A stretch of 64,000 bases of DNA from Desulfuromonas sp. (GTDB lineage Bacteria > Desulfobacterota > Desulfuromonadia > Desulfuromonadales > UBA2294), in assembly GCA_002869615.1 (NCBI GenBank), contig PKUH01000004.1:1-64000 (forward strand), read 5' to 3'. The translations under genes and the position numbers were made by a program. Below, piece by piece: positions 34,138-43,017 of this stretch; position 1 is the stretch's first letter, and every line of letters begins with the position of its first letter. Below the pieces are notes generated by a model. That model searched no databases and was not told the DNA's origin. It was given only the letters and a program-made list of their open reading frames with translations.

Positions 34138-34734
34138 ATGAATCCTAAAGTCGAATGGTTGTTAAAGCGCCCCAGGTATCAGCGTGGATTAATGCTGGCG
34201 GGTGTAATGGCTGTTGTTATCGGATTGTTTGTCTATCTGATGTATCTGCCATTGCAGGACGAATTGACGCGGCTGAACGAGGAAGATGAAACCCTGCAAA
34301 GGAAACTTGTAAATGATCGGCGGATAGCTTCCAACTTACCGAAATTCAAGGCAGAATATGAGAAAATGGTGACTCAGCTCGATCAGGCATTGACCGAGCT
34401 TCCGAATGACAAGGAAATCCCCAAGCTTTTAACATCCATTGCCGCAGCGGCAAAGGAAAACGGCCTGGAGGTGCAATCATTCAAGCCGGGCAGCGAGAGC
34501 AAAAAAGCCTTTTATGCCGAGGTCCCGGTATCATTGAATCTGACGGGTACATTCCATCAGGTTGCAATGTTCTTTTATGATGTTGGCAATCTTCCCCGTA
34601 TTGTCAACCTGAGTAACGTCAAATTGGGTGGGAGTAATAAAGGTGCTGGCAAGGTGCGCCTGAGTGTGAACTGTCTTGCGACAACTTTCCGGTTCCTCAA
34701 CCCATCGGAAATGTCCGACAAGAAAAAAAAGTAA
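34138..34734 (+). CDS. pilO: Type IV pilus assembly protein PilO
   Basis: Partner of PilN in the periplasmic alignment ring. The 198-residue sequence has a short cytoplasmic tail, a transmembrane helix (about 18-40), a coiled coil (LQDELTRLNEEDETLQRKL) and a ferredoxin-like periplasmic domain with the family signature PVSLNLTGTFHQVAMFFYDV. It starts 15 nt after pilN. Confidence 0.93.
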   Translation: MNPKVEWLLKRPRYQRGLMLAGVMAVVIGLFVYLMYLPLQDELTRLNEEDETLQRKLVNDRRIASNLPKFKAEYEKMVTQLDQALTELPNDKEIPKLLTSIAAAAKENGLEVQSFKPGSESKKAFYAEVPVSLNLTGTFHQVAMFFYDVGNLPRIVNLSNVKLGGSNKGAGKVRLSVNCLATTFRFLNPSEMSDKKKK

Positions 34735-34773
34735 TTATAAATTAATGTCACATCTTGCCGACTTGAGGAGAAT

Positions 34774-35301
34774 ATGAAGAAGCGGCTTATTGCATACATA
34801 CTGATTCTATTGTTGCTTTTATCGGTTTTTGGTTGTGGCTCTGATGACTCAGGAAAGAAGTCAACAACCAGAGTAAAAAAAACCGTTAATAAGACAAAAG
34901 AGGTAGCCAAGGTTCCGGTTGTGGAAGCCCCCAAAGCTGAAGAGAAATATATCTACAACCCGATAGGCAAGAGAGACCCTTTTGAGAATCCGTTACAGGT
35001 AATTGACGAAGTTGCACCTGGATCGGGTGAGCCTTTGACGCCATTGCAAAAGTTCGATCTGGGCCAACTGCGGCTGATCGGGGTAATTATCGGCAAGGGT
35101 GAACCACGCGGGATGGTCATCGCTCCAGATGGCAAGTCATTTATCCTGACAGTTGGCACCAAGGTTGGGAAGAACGATGGAACTGTCGTTGATATTACGA
35201 CTGATGCAATTATCGTTAAAGAAAAATATTACGACTTTACCGGAGAGATAAAAACGAGTGTTCAACAGATTATGCTTCCTAAAGCGGGAGGAGTAAAATA
35301 G
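34774..35301 (+). CDS. pilP: Type IV pilus lipoprotein PilP
   Basis: Periplasmic lipoprotein that joins the PilNO ring to the PilQ secretin. The 175-residue product has a lipobox (LLLLSVFGCG, Cys at about 21), a flexible Lys/Thr-rich linker, the RDPFENPL motif at about 69 and a beta-rich C-terminal domain (FDLGQLRLIGVI, RGMVIAPDGKSF). pilQ follows after 1 nt. Confidence 0.93.
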   Translation: MKKRLIAYILILLLLLSVFGCGSDDSGKKSTTRVKKTVNKTKEVAKVPVVEAPKAEEKYIYNPIGKRDPFENPLQVIDEVAPGSGEPLTPLQKFDLGQLRLIGVIIGKGEPRGMVIAPDGKSFILTVGTKVGKNDGTVVDITTDAIIVKEKYYDFTGEIKTSVQQIMLPKAGGVK

Positions 35302-35302
35302 C

Positions 35303-38071
35303 ATGATGAATCAGGTATTTAAGAGATCTGTCAGGCGTTTATGCATCTTGTTGTCAACGGTTCTGTTGACCCTGATGTTCGGGTTGCCTTCTGCCGTTTT
35401 TGCGGCAGCACCTGTCAACAAGATGGACAAGGTTGACATCAGTACCGCTTCGGGATCTCCCGTGGTGATGATAACAACCGAAAATCCGGTTGGCTATCGT
35501 TACACGGTATATGATTCAATCGATCCTGTACGTGTTGTTGTTGATTTCCCGGGGATGGATGTCGATGCAGTTGATGCTCCTGAAGTAAACGATGCCGGTG
35601 TTGTCAGTGATGTCAAAATCTCCTCCTTTGATCTGACTTCAGGGAAACTGGGCCGGCTGGAGGTTATTCTCTCCCGGTCAGCGGCTTATGATGTTTCCCT
35701 GACTGACAACGTCTTTACCATGACCTTCAGTGACTCTGTCGAGCCGAGTGCAGCAGCTGTCCAGGCAGAACCTGAACCGCTTGCGAAAACGGATGCTGAA
35801 CCAGAGGTCCCGGAAGAGTCGGAAGACATCAAGATCGCATCACCTGAACCAGAGCCGGTTCCTGTCAACTCAGAGTCTGCCGTTTCTTCAGCCAGTTCGA
35901 GTCCGGCCTCGGTTGTTACGGGGGTTTCAGTTAATGATTCTTCCCTTTCTATTAATGCGGATGGTCGTATCGAGATCTTTAAGTACTTCAAGCTCGGTGC
36001 TCCGGCCCGGCTTGTAGTTGATGTGTATGGTGTAAAAGCTGGATTCAAGGAGCGCAAATTCAACCTGGGGAACGGTTTCAAACAGATGCGGGTCGGTGCT
36101 TATAAGGACAAAGCCCGTTTTGTTCTGGATGCCGTCGATACGCTTCCTGAATACACGGTAGTCACTCAGGATAATTCTGTTGCAGTTGCCTGGGGTGACG
36201 CTGTCGGTGAGGATGTCCCAGTTTCCTCGTCCTCGGTTGTGTCGGGGGTGCCGGTCAATATTGAAGCTGTAGATTTTGATATCGAGGGGAATGAATCGGT
36301 CGTCAGGGTGACCTTGAGTAATTCTGCCAATATCATTGAGCCGACAGTAAAAGACGATATTGTCGGTTTCGGCGTTCGCAACGCAACCATATCCAGAGCT
36401 TTGCGCCGGGCTGTCGATGCATCTTCGTTCCCGAGTTCGATCCGGCTTGTAACTCCGTACACTGTTCTGGTCGGAGACAGCCAGGATGTCCGGTTTGCCG
36501 TTGAACTGAAAGGGCCGAGTGAATACGAGCTGGACCAGAGTGGAAACGTTGTGACTCTAAGGGTCGTTAATGGTCCGTTTGCGGAACCGGAAGCACTAAA
36601 AGACAGCACTATTGCGGTTGCCGTGGAAGAATCCTCTGCCGGCCAGGAAGATATGGCCGGGAGTGATGCAGAATCATCTGAAACCGCAGAGTCCACAGAG
36701 ATTTCGAATGCCGAAGTCAGTAATATCGTCGATGAATCGGTTATGGGTTCGGTTACTGAAGATGAAGTTTCTGCAGCAGATATGGCCGGATCAGATGTTC
36801 CGGTAAAATCGCGTACGGTTTCTACCACAGCTGAAAATATTTATGCCGGTCAGCGGATTTCACTGGTTTTTGACAAAGCCAATATTCGTAATATTCTGCA
36901 GCTGATTGCCGAGGTCAGTAACCTGAATATTCTTGCCGGAGACGGAGTTGATGGCACCATCACTCTGCGCTTAATTGATGTCCCATGGGATCAGGCTCTT
37001 GATCTTATTCTCGAAACAAATGACCTTGGGATGATTCGGGACGGCAATGTCGCCCGTATTCTTCCGAAAGAGTCAATCCGGGCGATGGATGAGGCGAAGT
37101 TCACCGCCGACCGGACCAAGGAAAAGCTTGAAAATCTTGTCACAGAAGTCATAACCGTCAGTTATACCGATCTTGGAAATATCTCGAAACCGAGTCGGGA
37201 ATTGTTGACCGATCGTGGAAAGATCACCGAGGATAGTCGGAATAAACAGCTTATTGTCACCGATATTCCGAAGATCATTGAAGAGGTTCGAAACCTGGTA
37301 TCAATACTGGATACTCCGGAGAAGCAGGTTCTGATTGAAGCAAGGATTGTTGAAGTCAGCACAACCGCCAACCTTGACCTTGGCATTAACTGGGGTTTTG
37401 CCTATAGCCAGGACGCTTCTTTTTCGGTACCACATCAGGGGACCAGTACCCAGGAGTCGGGGCTCGGTCTGGGCGGAAACTTCGTTGTCCAGGCTTTTGC
37501 TGCCGGTCTCGGACAAACAGCCGGTATCGGGGGTGAATTCAGCTGGGGACGGGTCGGTTTTGATACGACAATCCTTGATCTCCGTCTCGGTGCTCTTGAA
37601 ACCGCAGGTGAAGGCCAGGTTATTTCAAACCCGCGCATCATGACTCTCAATGGTGAAAAAGCCAAGATTTCCCAGGGCACCATGATTCCGTATCAGACGG
37701 TTTCATCGAGTGAGATCAAAACCGAACTGGTCGAGGCTGCTTTGTCGCTCGAAGTGACTCCGGTTATCAATCCGGACGGTTCGGTTATTCTTGAAATCAA
37801 GGCAACCAACAGTACGCCTGGATCAACGGTTGCGACCGGCGCCGGCGCCGCACCATCCATTGACACCAAAGAGGCTGAAACAAAGATGCTGGTCATGGAT
37901 AGCGAAACCATGGTTATTGGCGGAATCTACGTCGAAAAGGATGATTACAGCGAGAATGGCGTGCCGCTTCTTATGGATATCCCACTGATCGGTCATCTCT
38001 TCAAGTCAACGAAAACGAACAAAAACCGCACTGAACTGATGATTTTTATAACCCCGAGAATCATCGAATAA
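35303..38071 (+). CDS. pilQ: Type IV pilus secretin PilQ with three AMIN-like domains
   Basis: Outer-membrane channel for the pilus. The 922-residue protein has a signal peptide ending AVFAAA, three beta-rich AMIN-type segments (about 45-145, 205-300 and 318-430) that bind peptidoglycan in relatives, two acidic Ser/Glu-rich linkers (about 148-205 and 430-510), a secretin short domain (VFDKANIRNILQLIAEVSNLNI at about 523, split here as VFDKANIRNIL and AEVSNLNI), N1-type modules and the C-terminal secretin core ending MIFITPRIIE. It is longer than Pseudomonas PilQ, as I recall about 710 residues. Start is ATG 35303 or the next ATG at 35306. Confidence 0.95.
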   Translation: MMNQVFKRSVRRLCILLSTVLLTLMFGLPSAVFAAAPVNKMDKVDISTASGSPVVMITTENPVGYRYTVYDSIDPVRVVVDFPGMDVDAVDAPEVNDAGVVSDVKISSFDLTSGKLGRLEVILSRSAAYDVSLTDNVFTMTFSDSVEPSAAAVQAEPEPLAKTDAEPEVPEESEDIKIASPEPEPVPVNSESAVSSASSSPASVVTGVSVNDSSLSINADGRIEIFKYFKLGAPARLVVDVYGVKAGFKERKFNLGNGFKQMRVGAYKDKARFVLDAVDTLPEYTVVTQDNSVAVAWGDAVGEDVPVSSSSVVSGVPVNIEAVDFDIEGNESVVRVTLSNSANIIEPTVKDDIVGFGVRNATISRALRRAVDASSFPSSIRLVTPYTVLVGDSQDVRFAVELKGPSEYELDQSGNVVTLRVVNGPFAEPEALKDSTIAVAVEESSAGQEDMAGSDAESSETAESTEISNAEVSNIVDESVMGSVTEDEVSAADMAGSDVPVKSRTVSTTAENIYAGQRISLVFDKANIRNILQLIAEVSNLNILAGDGVDGTITLRLIDVPWDQALDLILETNDLGMIRDGNVARILPKESIRAMDEAKFTADRTKEKLENLVTEVITVSYTDLGNISKPSRELLTDRGKITEDSRNKQLIVTDIPKIIEEVRNLVSILDTPEKQVLIEARIVEVSTTANLDLGINWGFAYSQDASFSVPHQGTSTQESGLGLGGNFVVQAFAAGLGQTAGIGGEFSWGRVGFDTTILDLRLGALETAGEGQVISNPRIMTLNGEKAKISQGTMIPYQTVSSSEIKTELVEAALSLEVTPVINPDGSVILEIKATNSTPGSTVATGAGAAPSIDTKEAETKMLVMDSETMVIGGIYVEKDDYSENGVPLLMDIPLIGHLFKSTKTNKNRTELMIFITPRIIE

Positions 38072-38094
38072 TAAATGATTCTTAAGTCACATTT

Positions 38095-38124
38095 AAAAGG
38101 GCAGGTTTCCTGCCCTTTTGTTTT
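38095..38124 (+). terminator. Terminator between pilQ and aroK
   Basis: AAAAGGGCAGG (38095-38105), loop TTT, and CCTGCCCTTTT (38109-38119) form an 11-bp stem followed by GTTTT. It separates pilMNOPQ from the aro genes, though partial read-through is possible because aroK starts only 19 nt later without a clear promoter of its own. Confidence 0.88.
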
Positions 38125-38142
38125 ATCTGTTAAGTTGAATGT

Positions 38143-38643
38143 ATGCACAATATTTATCTGATCGGTTTTATGGGGGCCGGAAAGTCGACAATCGGCAAAC
38201 GTCTGTCGGAATATATGAACCGACCATTTATCGATCTTGACGAAACAATTGAGAGGGGTGTCGGCAGCAGCATCAGCGAAATATTTGCCGAGCAGGGCGA
38301 ATCGTGCTTCAGGGATATGGAGACAGCTTACCTGAGGGATGTTTCTGAAAGTCACGACCAGGTCGTTGCAACCGGCGGCGGTATCATCGAACGCCCTGAA
38401 AACTCGGAGATCATTAGTAATACGGGGCAATCAGTATTTCTGAAACTCGGGTGGAAAGATCTGATTGCAAGGCTCGAGCAGAGTGAGCATCGGCCCCTTG
38501 CTTCAATGAAAGATGGTTGGGCTTCTACCAAAAGATTGTTTGATCGTCGGCAACCGCTATATGCTATGGCGGACCATGTTGTTGATGCACAGAATCTGAC
38601 GATCGACGAAATTGTAGAAATAATAGTTAATCGAGTTGCGTGA
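38143..38643 (+). CDS. aroK: Shikimate kinase
   Basis: Phosphorylates shikimate at O-3. The 166-residue sequence starts with NIYLIGFMGAGKSTIGKRL (Walker A GAGKST), has the substrate-binding FIDLDETIE and GGGIIERPEN, and the lid region HRPLA. Length is normal. aroB overlaps its stop. The pilQ-aroK-aroB order is conserved in many proteobacteria. Confidence 0.95.
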   Translation: MHNIYLIGFMGAGKSTIGKRLSEYMNRPFIDLDETIERGVGSSISEIFAEQGESCFRDMETAYLRDVSESHDQVVATGGGIIERPENSEIISNTGQSVFLKLGWKDLIARLEQSEHRPLASMKDGWASTKRLFDRRQPLYAMADHVVDAQNLTIDEIVEIIVNRVA

Positions 38644-39752
38644 TGCTGGATAATTTCGATTCAATTAAAGTTGGTCTGGGCGATAAAAGCTACCCGATCT
38701 ATATTGGGTCAGGTACGATTAATTCGCTGCCGGAATTTTTGACGGAAGTCAGGTTCCCTTCAAATATCACGATTATCTCGAATGAAACAGTGTACGCTTT
38801 GCACGGTGAGACGCTTCATTCGGTACTCGATAATGTCGGGCTGTCGGTCTCGGTGATAACGATTGAGGATGGTGAAGAGTTCAAAAACATGTCGACCCTG
38901 ATGTCGATTTACGATGGGTTGGTACAAAACAATACGGATCGGAGTTCCGGTATAATTGCCCTGGGTGGCGGCGTTGTCGGCGATATTGCCGGTCTCGCTG
39001 CAGCGACATTCCTGCGGGGCATTGATTATTTGCAGATTCCAACAACATTGCTGGCTCAGGTAGACAGCTCGGTAGGTGGAAAAACGGCTGTCAATCACTC
39101 CCTGGGTAAAAATCTTATTGGTACCTTTAATCAACCAAAACTCGTCTGTATTGATATTGATTTCCTCGACACGCTTCCGGAGCGGGAATTTCTGGCGGGA
39201 GTTGCCGAGATTATCAAATACGGGATTATTCGTGACCTTAGTTTTTTTAACTGGATGAATGATAACCGTCAGGCTCTATTAGCAAAGGAGCCCAATGCAG
39301 TTGTTCATGCGGTAAAGACGTCTTGCCAAATTAAAGCTGATATTGTAGAAATTGATGAAAAAGAATCGTCGATCATGGCTATTCTTAATTATGGACATAC
39401 TTTCGGTCACGCGGTTGAATCATTAACTGATTACCGGGAATTTCTCCACGGCGAGGCGGTGGCAATAGGAATGGTTGTCGCGGCCCGGTGTTCGCATCTG
39501 ACCGGATATTGTACGATAGAGACAGTCAAGGACATCAGGGAGATCATCAAGGCCTATAAATTGCCGGTAACAATTCCTGGTTTCAGTGTGGAACAATACC
39601 TTGAAGCAATGATGCACGATAAGAAAATGAAAAACGGCCGTTTAAATATGGTTTTGAACAAGGACATAGGTAATTGCGTGGTCGAGGAAATTGCTGATCC
39701 CGCTTCCCTGTTTAATGACATAATCGGCAAGGTGGAACTGAACAGTGTCTGA
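38643..39752 (+). CDS. aroB: 3-Dehydroquinate synthase
   Basis: Cyclises DAHP to 3-dehydroquinate, using NAD+ and a divalent metal. The 369-residue protein (ATG 38643 shares one base with the aroK stop) has IALGGGVVGDIAGLAAATFLRG (here IALGGGVVGD and AAATFLRG), the metal- and substrate-binding TTLLAQVDSSVGGKTAVNH and NYGHTFGHAVE with its His ligands. It overlaps the next gene by 8 nt. Confidence 0.95.
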   Translation: MLDNFDSIKVGLGDKSYPIYIGSGTINSLPEFLTEVRFPSNITIISNETVYALHGETLHSVLDNVGLSVSVITIEDGEEFKNMSTLMSIYDGLVQNNTDRSSGIIALGGGVVGDIAGLAAATFLRGIDYLQIPTTLLAQVDSSVGGKTAVNHSLGKNLIGTFNQPKLVCIDIDFLDTLPEREFLAGVAEIIKYGIIRDLSFFNWMNDNRQALLAKEPNAVVHAVKTSCQIKADIVEIDEKESSIMAILNYGHTFGHAVESLTDYREFLHGEAVAIGMVVAARCSHLTGYCTIETVKDIREIIKAYKLPVTIPGFSVEQYLEAMMHDKKMKNGRLNMVLNKDIGNCVVEEIADPASLFNDIIGKVELNSV

Positions 39753-40590
39753 AGATTTGCGCGCTAAAATAGAGGAATACAAAGCCGCCCTGGTGCAGGA
39801 TCCGAAATCGTCGGTTTTTTCTGGTCTTTGTAATGCCTATCTGCAATTGGGGCAACTTGATGATGCTCTGGAAGTTGCTCTTAAGGGGAGCTGGGAGTCG
39901 CCGCAATCGACCGTCGGTCATCTTGCCGTCGGGCGTGTGTATTTTGAAAAAAAAGTACTGAAAAAAGCGGAAGAAGCATTTTTCAGGGCGCTTTCTATCG
40001 ATCAGATGTGCATACCTGCATACAAGGGTTTGGCCAGAATTTATCGAAATAATGGCGATCATGCCAAAGCTTCCGATATTTTAACCAAGGCGATCATGCT
40101 TGATCCCGGTGACGCCTCTTTGCAACAGATGATCGAGTCCCTGTCGTCACCTGAAGTCAGTACTCAGTCGAGTCCCGAAGCCGCAACCGAGATAGCAACT
40201 GGAAACAATGTTGCGTCACAGGAGCCCGCAATGGACCAACCTTCTGATGGAATGAAGTCGATTACGACCGCTACGATTGCTGATATCTACATCGAGCAGG
40301 GGCTGTATGACAAAGCACTCGAAGTATATCGTGAATTATTAACAGAGAAGCCGAATGATCCCGGCGTTCAGCAGAAAATTTCCGAACTCCAGGGGCTCAT
40401 TAATAGTGCCGGGTCGACCACTCCGAATCCGAATGACTCTCAATCATCGGAAGATGTGCAGCAATCTACAGTTGCTCCAGTTGTTGATGAGGCCATGGCT
40501 GCAAATACTTCGGGTGGAGATGATCTTTCTGTTATTGCAAAACTGAATGATTGGCTCGGATCTATTCAGGCAAGGAGGAACCGTGTTTAA
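39745..40590 (+). CDS. TPR-repeat cytoplasmic protein of the aro operon
   Basis: Unknown role. The 281-residue product (GTG 39745, overlapping aroB by 8 nt) has no signal peptide. It has TPR-like repeats at about 15-50, 50-85 and 85-120, an Ala/Ser/Thr-rich linker (about 130-170), another TPR (IADIYIEQGLYDKALEVYREL) and an acidic, low-complexity C-terminal region. Its stop overlaps the roadblock/LC7 gene, so the two are probably made together. A scaffold for that small GTPase-regulator-like protein is a reasonable guess only. Confidence 0.65.
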   Translation: MSEDLRAKIEEYKAALVQDPKSSVFSGLCNAYLQLGQLDDALEVALKGSWESPQSTVGHLAVGRVYFEKKVLKKAEEAFFRALSIDQMCIPAYKGLARIYRNNGDHAKASDILTKAIMLDPGDASLQQMIESLSSPEVSTQSSPEAATEIATGNNVASQEPAMDQPSDGMKSITTATIADIYIEQGLYDKALEVYRELLTEKPNDPGVQQKISELQGLINSAGSTTPNPNDSQSSEDVQQSTVAPVVDEAMAANTSGGDDLSVIAKLNDWLGSIQARRNRV

Positions 40591-40942
40591 CGAAATATTA
40601 CAAGGTATTGTCCAGCAGACTGGTGGCGGAATCGGCGCTGTTCTTATGGGATATGACGGGATTGCTATTGAACAGCATCTTGAACCGATTGAAGGGTTTG
40701 ATTTTCAGTTGCTGGCTGTTGAATATGCCAATGTACTGAAGGAAATCAAAAAAACGGTAGAAATTCTCGATACCGGTCGAATGGAAGAGGTATCCATAAA
40801 AACAGAGCGTTTTTTCGTTATTATCCGGTCACTGACGGACGAATACTTCCTGGCACTGACCCTCGATCGTACAGGGAATTTCGGTAAAGGTCGTTACCTG
40901 ATGATGCGTGATGCCCCGAAACTTCTTGAAGCGCTGATGTGA
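40583..40942 (+). CDS. Roadblock/LC7-domain protein (MglB-like)
   Basis: The 119-residue protein starts at GTG 40583 behind a perfect AAGGAGG (40572-40578). It is a single roadblock/LC7 domain: FNEILQGIVQQTGGGIGAVLMGYDGIAIEQ, here FNEILQGIVQQ and GAVLMGYDG, then a beta-rich second half. Proteins of this fold include MglB, the GTPase-activating partner of MglA that sets cell polarity and pilus pole switching in Myxococcus. No MglA gene is in the window. Location near the pil genes makes a polarity role plausible but unproven. Confidence 0.78.
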   Translation: MFNEILQGIVQQTGGGIGAVLMGYDGIAIEQHLEPIEGFDFQLLAVEYANVLKEIKKTVEILDTGRMEEVSIKTERFFVIIRSLTDEYFLALTLDRTGNFGKGRYLMMRDAPKLLEALM

Positions 40943-40949
40943 GTAATCG

Positions 40950-41390
40950 ATGAAAATCCTTGTTCTCCATGGGCCTAATCTGAATTTACTCGGCACTCGC
41001 GAACCTGATGTTTACGGGACCGAAACCCTGACTGATATTGACAGTGCGTTAAAAGAACTGGCTCAGGAACTGAGCATTACCATCGAAACTTTCCAATCGA
41101 ACCATGAAGGCGTACTGATTGACCGGATTCATTCCGCAAAGAATGACAATACTTCAGGGATTATTCTGAACCCTGGCGGATTAACCCATACCAGTGTTTC
41201 GTTACGAGATGCTGTCGTTGGCGTGGCACTTCCAATCGTCGAAGTTCACCTGTCAAATATTCTGGCACGCGAAGAATTCCGCCACCATTCCTACATCACT
41301 CCGGTTGCCGTCGGTCAAGTATCCGGTTTCGGAGCCAAAAGTTATTTACTCGCCCTGCATGGCATTCTCGCAATACTCAATCATCAGTAA
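40950..41390 (+). CDS. aroQ: Type II 3-dehydroquinate dehydratase
   Basis: Dehydrates 3-dehydroquinate to 3-dehydroshikimate. The 146-residue sequence has the signature [20 protein letters not shown] at the N-terminus, with the catalytic Tyr in DVYG, the [14 protein letters not shown] loop, [15 protein letters not shown] and [17 protein letters not shown]. It is of normal dodecameric type II length. It follows the roadblock gene after 7 nt. Confidence 0.95.
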   Translation: MKILVLHGPNLNLLGTREPDVYGTETLTDIDSALKELAQELSITIETFQSNHEGVLIDRIHSAKNDNTSGIILNPGGLTHTSVSLRDAVVGVALPIVEVHLSNILAREEFRHHSYITPVAVGQVSGFGAKSYLLALHGILAILNHQ

Positions 41391-41401
41391 ATTTATACGG
41401 T

Positions 41402-42475
41402 ATGATCAATAAACGCGTCGCAAAGGCCGAGGCTATTCTGCACGATCATGGTCTGGCGGCTATGATTTTCACTGATTTGAATAACATCCGATATCTGTCC
41501 GGATTTACCGGGACAGACGGGGTGTTGATTCTGACAAAAGACTCACTGAGTTTTTTGACCGACAGCCGCTATACAACACAGGCCCGGGAGCAAACTGAAT
41601 GTCGGGTCATCGAGTATAAAGATAAGCTTGACGGGATTTCTGATTTCCTTGCAAATCAACCGGATAAAGGTCGGATTGGTTTTGAAGGCTCAATCTTAAC
41701 GTTTCAGGTTTACTCAAGTCTGCTTGAAAAGGCCGGCCCGGAATTCGAATTTGTGCCGGTAAAGGATACCACATCTCTCAGGGCTGTTAAGGATCGTGAC
41801 GAGATTGGTAAAATGAGATCAGCCGCTGATATCTCGGCGCGGGCTCTTGATTCGATTCTCGGTCTGCTGCAACCCGGCATAACCGAATCGGAAGTAGCTC
41901 TTGAACTGGAAATTGCCGCACGTCGGCTTGGAAGTGAAAGAAAAGCGTTCGATTTTATTGTTGCATCCGGTGTCCGTGGAGCCTTGCCCCACGGAGTTGC
42001 ATCAAGCAAACGCATCGATCGCGGAGATGTTGTGACGATTGACTTTGGCTCATGTTTTGAAGGTTATTACTCTGATGAAACCGTTAATTTTGCTATCGGC
42101 ACGATATCGACTGAAATGCAGAAAATTCACAATATTGTCAAAAAAGCTCATGATTTGGCAATAAAATCGATTAAACCGGGTGTTTTATTGTCAGATATTG
42201 ACAAGATTGCCCGTGATTTTATTTCTGAAAAAGGTTATGGTGTAAACTTCGGTCATGGCTTGGGGCACGGAGTCGGGCTCGATGTGCATGAATCGCCGCG
42301 TGTTTCGCCCTTGGCGACTATGCGTGCTGAAGAAGGTATGGTTTTTACCGTAGAGCCGGGAATTTATATTCCTGATCTTGGCGGTATCAGGATAGAAGAT
42401 ATGGTCGTCGTTACTGCGGCAGGTTGTGATTGTCTGACCCGTTTGCCGAAGGAGCTGCGGCTGCTTACAAATTAG
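41402..42475 (+). CDS. M24-family Xaa-Pro peptidase
   Basis: Predicted Xaa-Pro aminopeptidase or dipeptidase with a two-metal centre. The 357-residue protein has an N-terminal creatinase-type domain (about 1-130) and a pita-bread catalytic domain with the metal ligands Asp in TIDFGSCFEGYYSDET, His in HGLGHGVGLDVHESP, Glu in TVEPGIY and Glu in GIRIEDM. It lies between aroQ and accB, an order common in related genomes. Confidence 0.9.
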   Translation: MINKRVAKAEAILHDHGLAAMIFTDLNNIRYLSGFTGTDGVLILTKDSLSFLTDSRYTTQAREQTECRVIEYKDKLDGISDFLANQPDKGRIGFEGSILTFQVYSSLLEKAGPEFEFVPVKDTTSLRAVKDRDEIGKMRSAADISARALDSILGLLQPGITESEVALELEIAARRLGSERKAFDFIVASGVRGALPHGVASSKRIDRGDVVTIDFGSCFEGYYSDETVNFAIGTISTEMQKIHNIVKKAHDLAIKSIKPGVLLSDIDKIARDFISEKGYGVNFGHGLGHGVGLDVHESPRVSPLATMRAEEGMVFTVEPGIYIPDLGGIRIEDMVVVTAAGCDCLTRLPKELRLLTN

Positions 42476-42498
42476 CCGAAACCAGGAGGTTGTAAACA

Positions 42499-42975
42499 AT
42501 GGATATCAAGGATATCAAGAGTCTGATTAAGATGGTAACGGATACCGATATTTCGGAATTCGAAATGGAAAATGCTGAAGAGCGAATCGCCATAAAACGT
42601 GGTTCCGGGCAGGAAATTGTTCACGTTGCCGCACCGGCTGCTCCGGCTCCGGTTGCGGCTTCGCCTGCTGCACCGGCTGCGCCGGCCGCTGCTTCGGCCG
42701 CTCCAGCTGAAGCGGCACCGGCCATAAATGATAAGCATGAAACCATCAACTCTCCGATAGTCGGTACGTTTTATCGCAAACCGAGTCCGGATGCTGAAGT
42801 ATTTGTCGATGTTGGTTCTGTTGTTGAAAAAGGCGGGGTTGTCTGCCTGGTTGAAGCAATGAAGATGTTTAATGAAATTGAAGTTGAATTTAAATGTAAA
42901 ATCATCGAGATCCTCAAGCAGGATGCTGAGCCGGTGGAATTCGGCGATCCGCTGTTTGTTGTCGAGCCTCTGTAA
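42499..42975 (+). CDS. accB: Biotin carboxyl carrier protein of acetyl-CoA carboxylase
   Basis: Carries the biotin that is carboxylated by AccC in fatty acid synthesis. The 158-residue product has an N-terminal domain (about 1-45), a long Ala/Pro linker (about 47-75) and the biotinyl domain with the lysine in VEAMKMFNEIE at about 123. It has an AGGAGG-like site upstream of ATG 42499. Confidence 0.95.
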   Translation: MDIKDIKSLIKMVTDTDISEFEMENAEERIAIKRGSGQEIVHVAAPAAPAPVAASPAAPAAPAAASAAPAEAAPAINDKHETINSPIVGTFYRKPSPDAEVFVDVGSVVEKGGVVCLVEAMKMFNEIEVEFKCKIIEILKQDAEPVEFGDPLFVVEPL

Positions 42976-43017
42976 TTGGCGATTTATTGTCCTGAATACT
43001 GAATTGGAGTTTAAACT

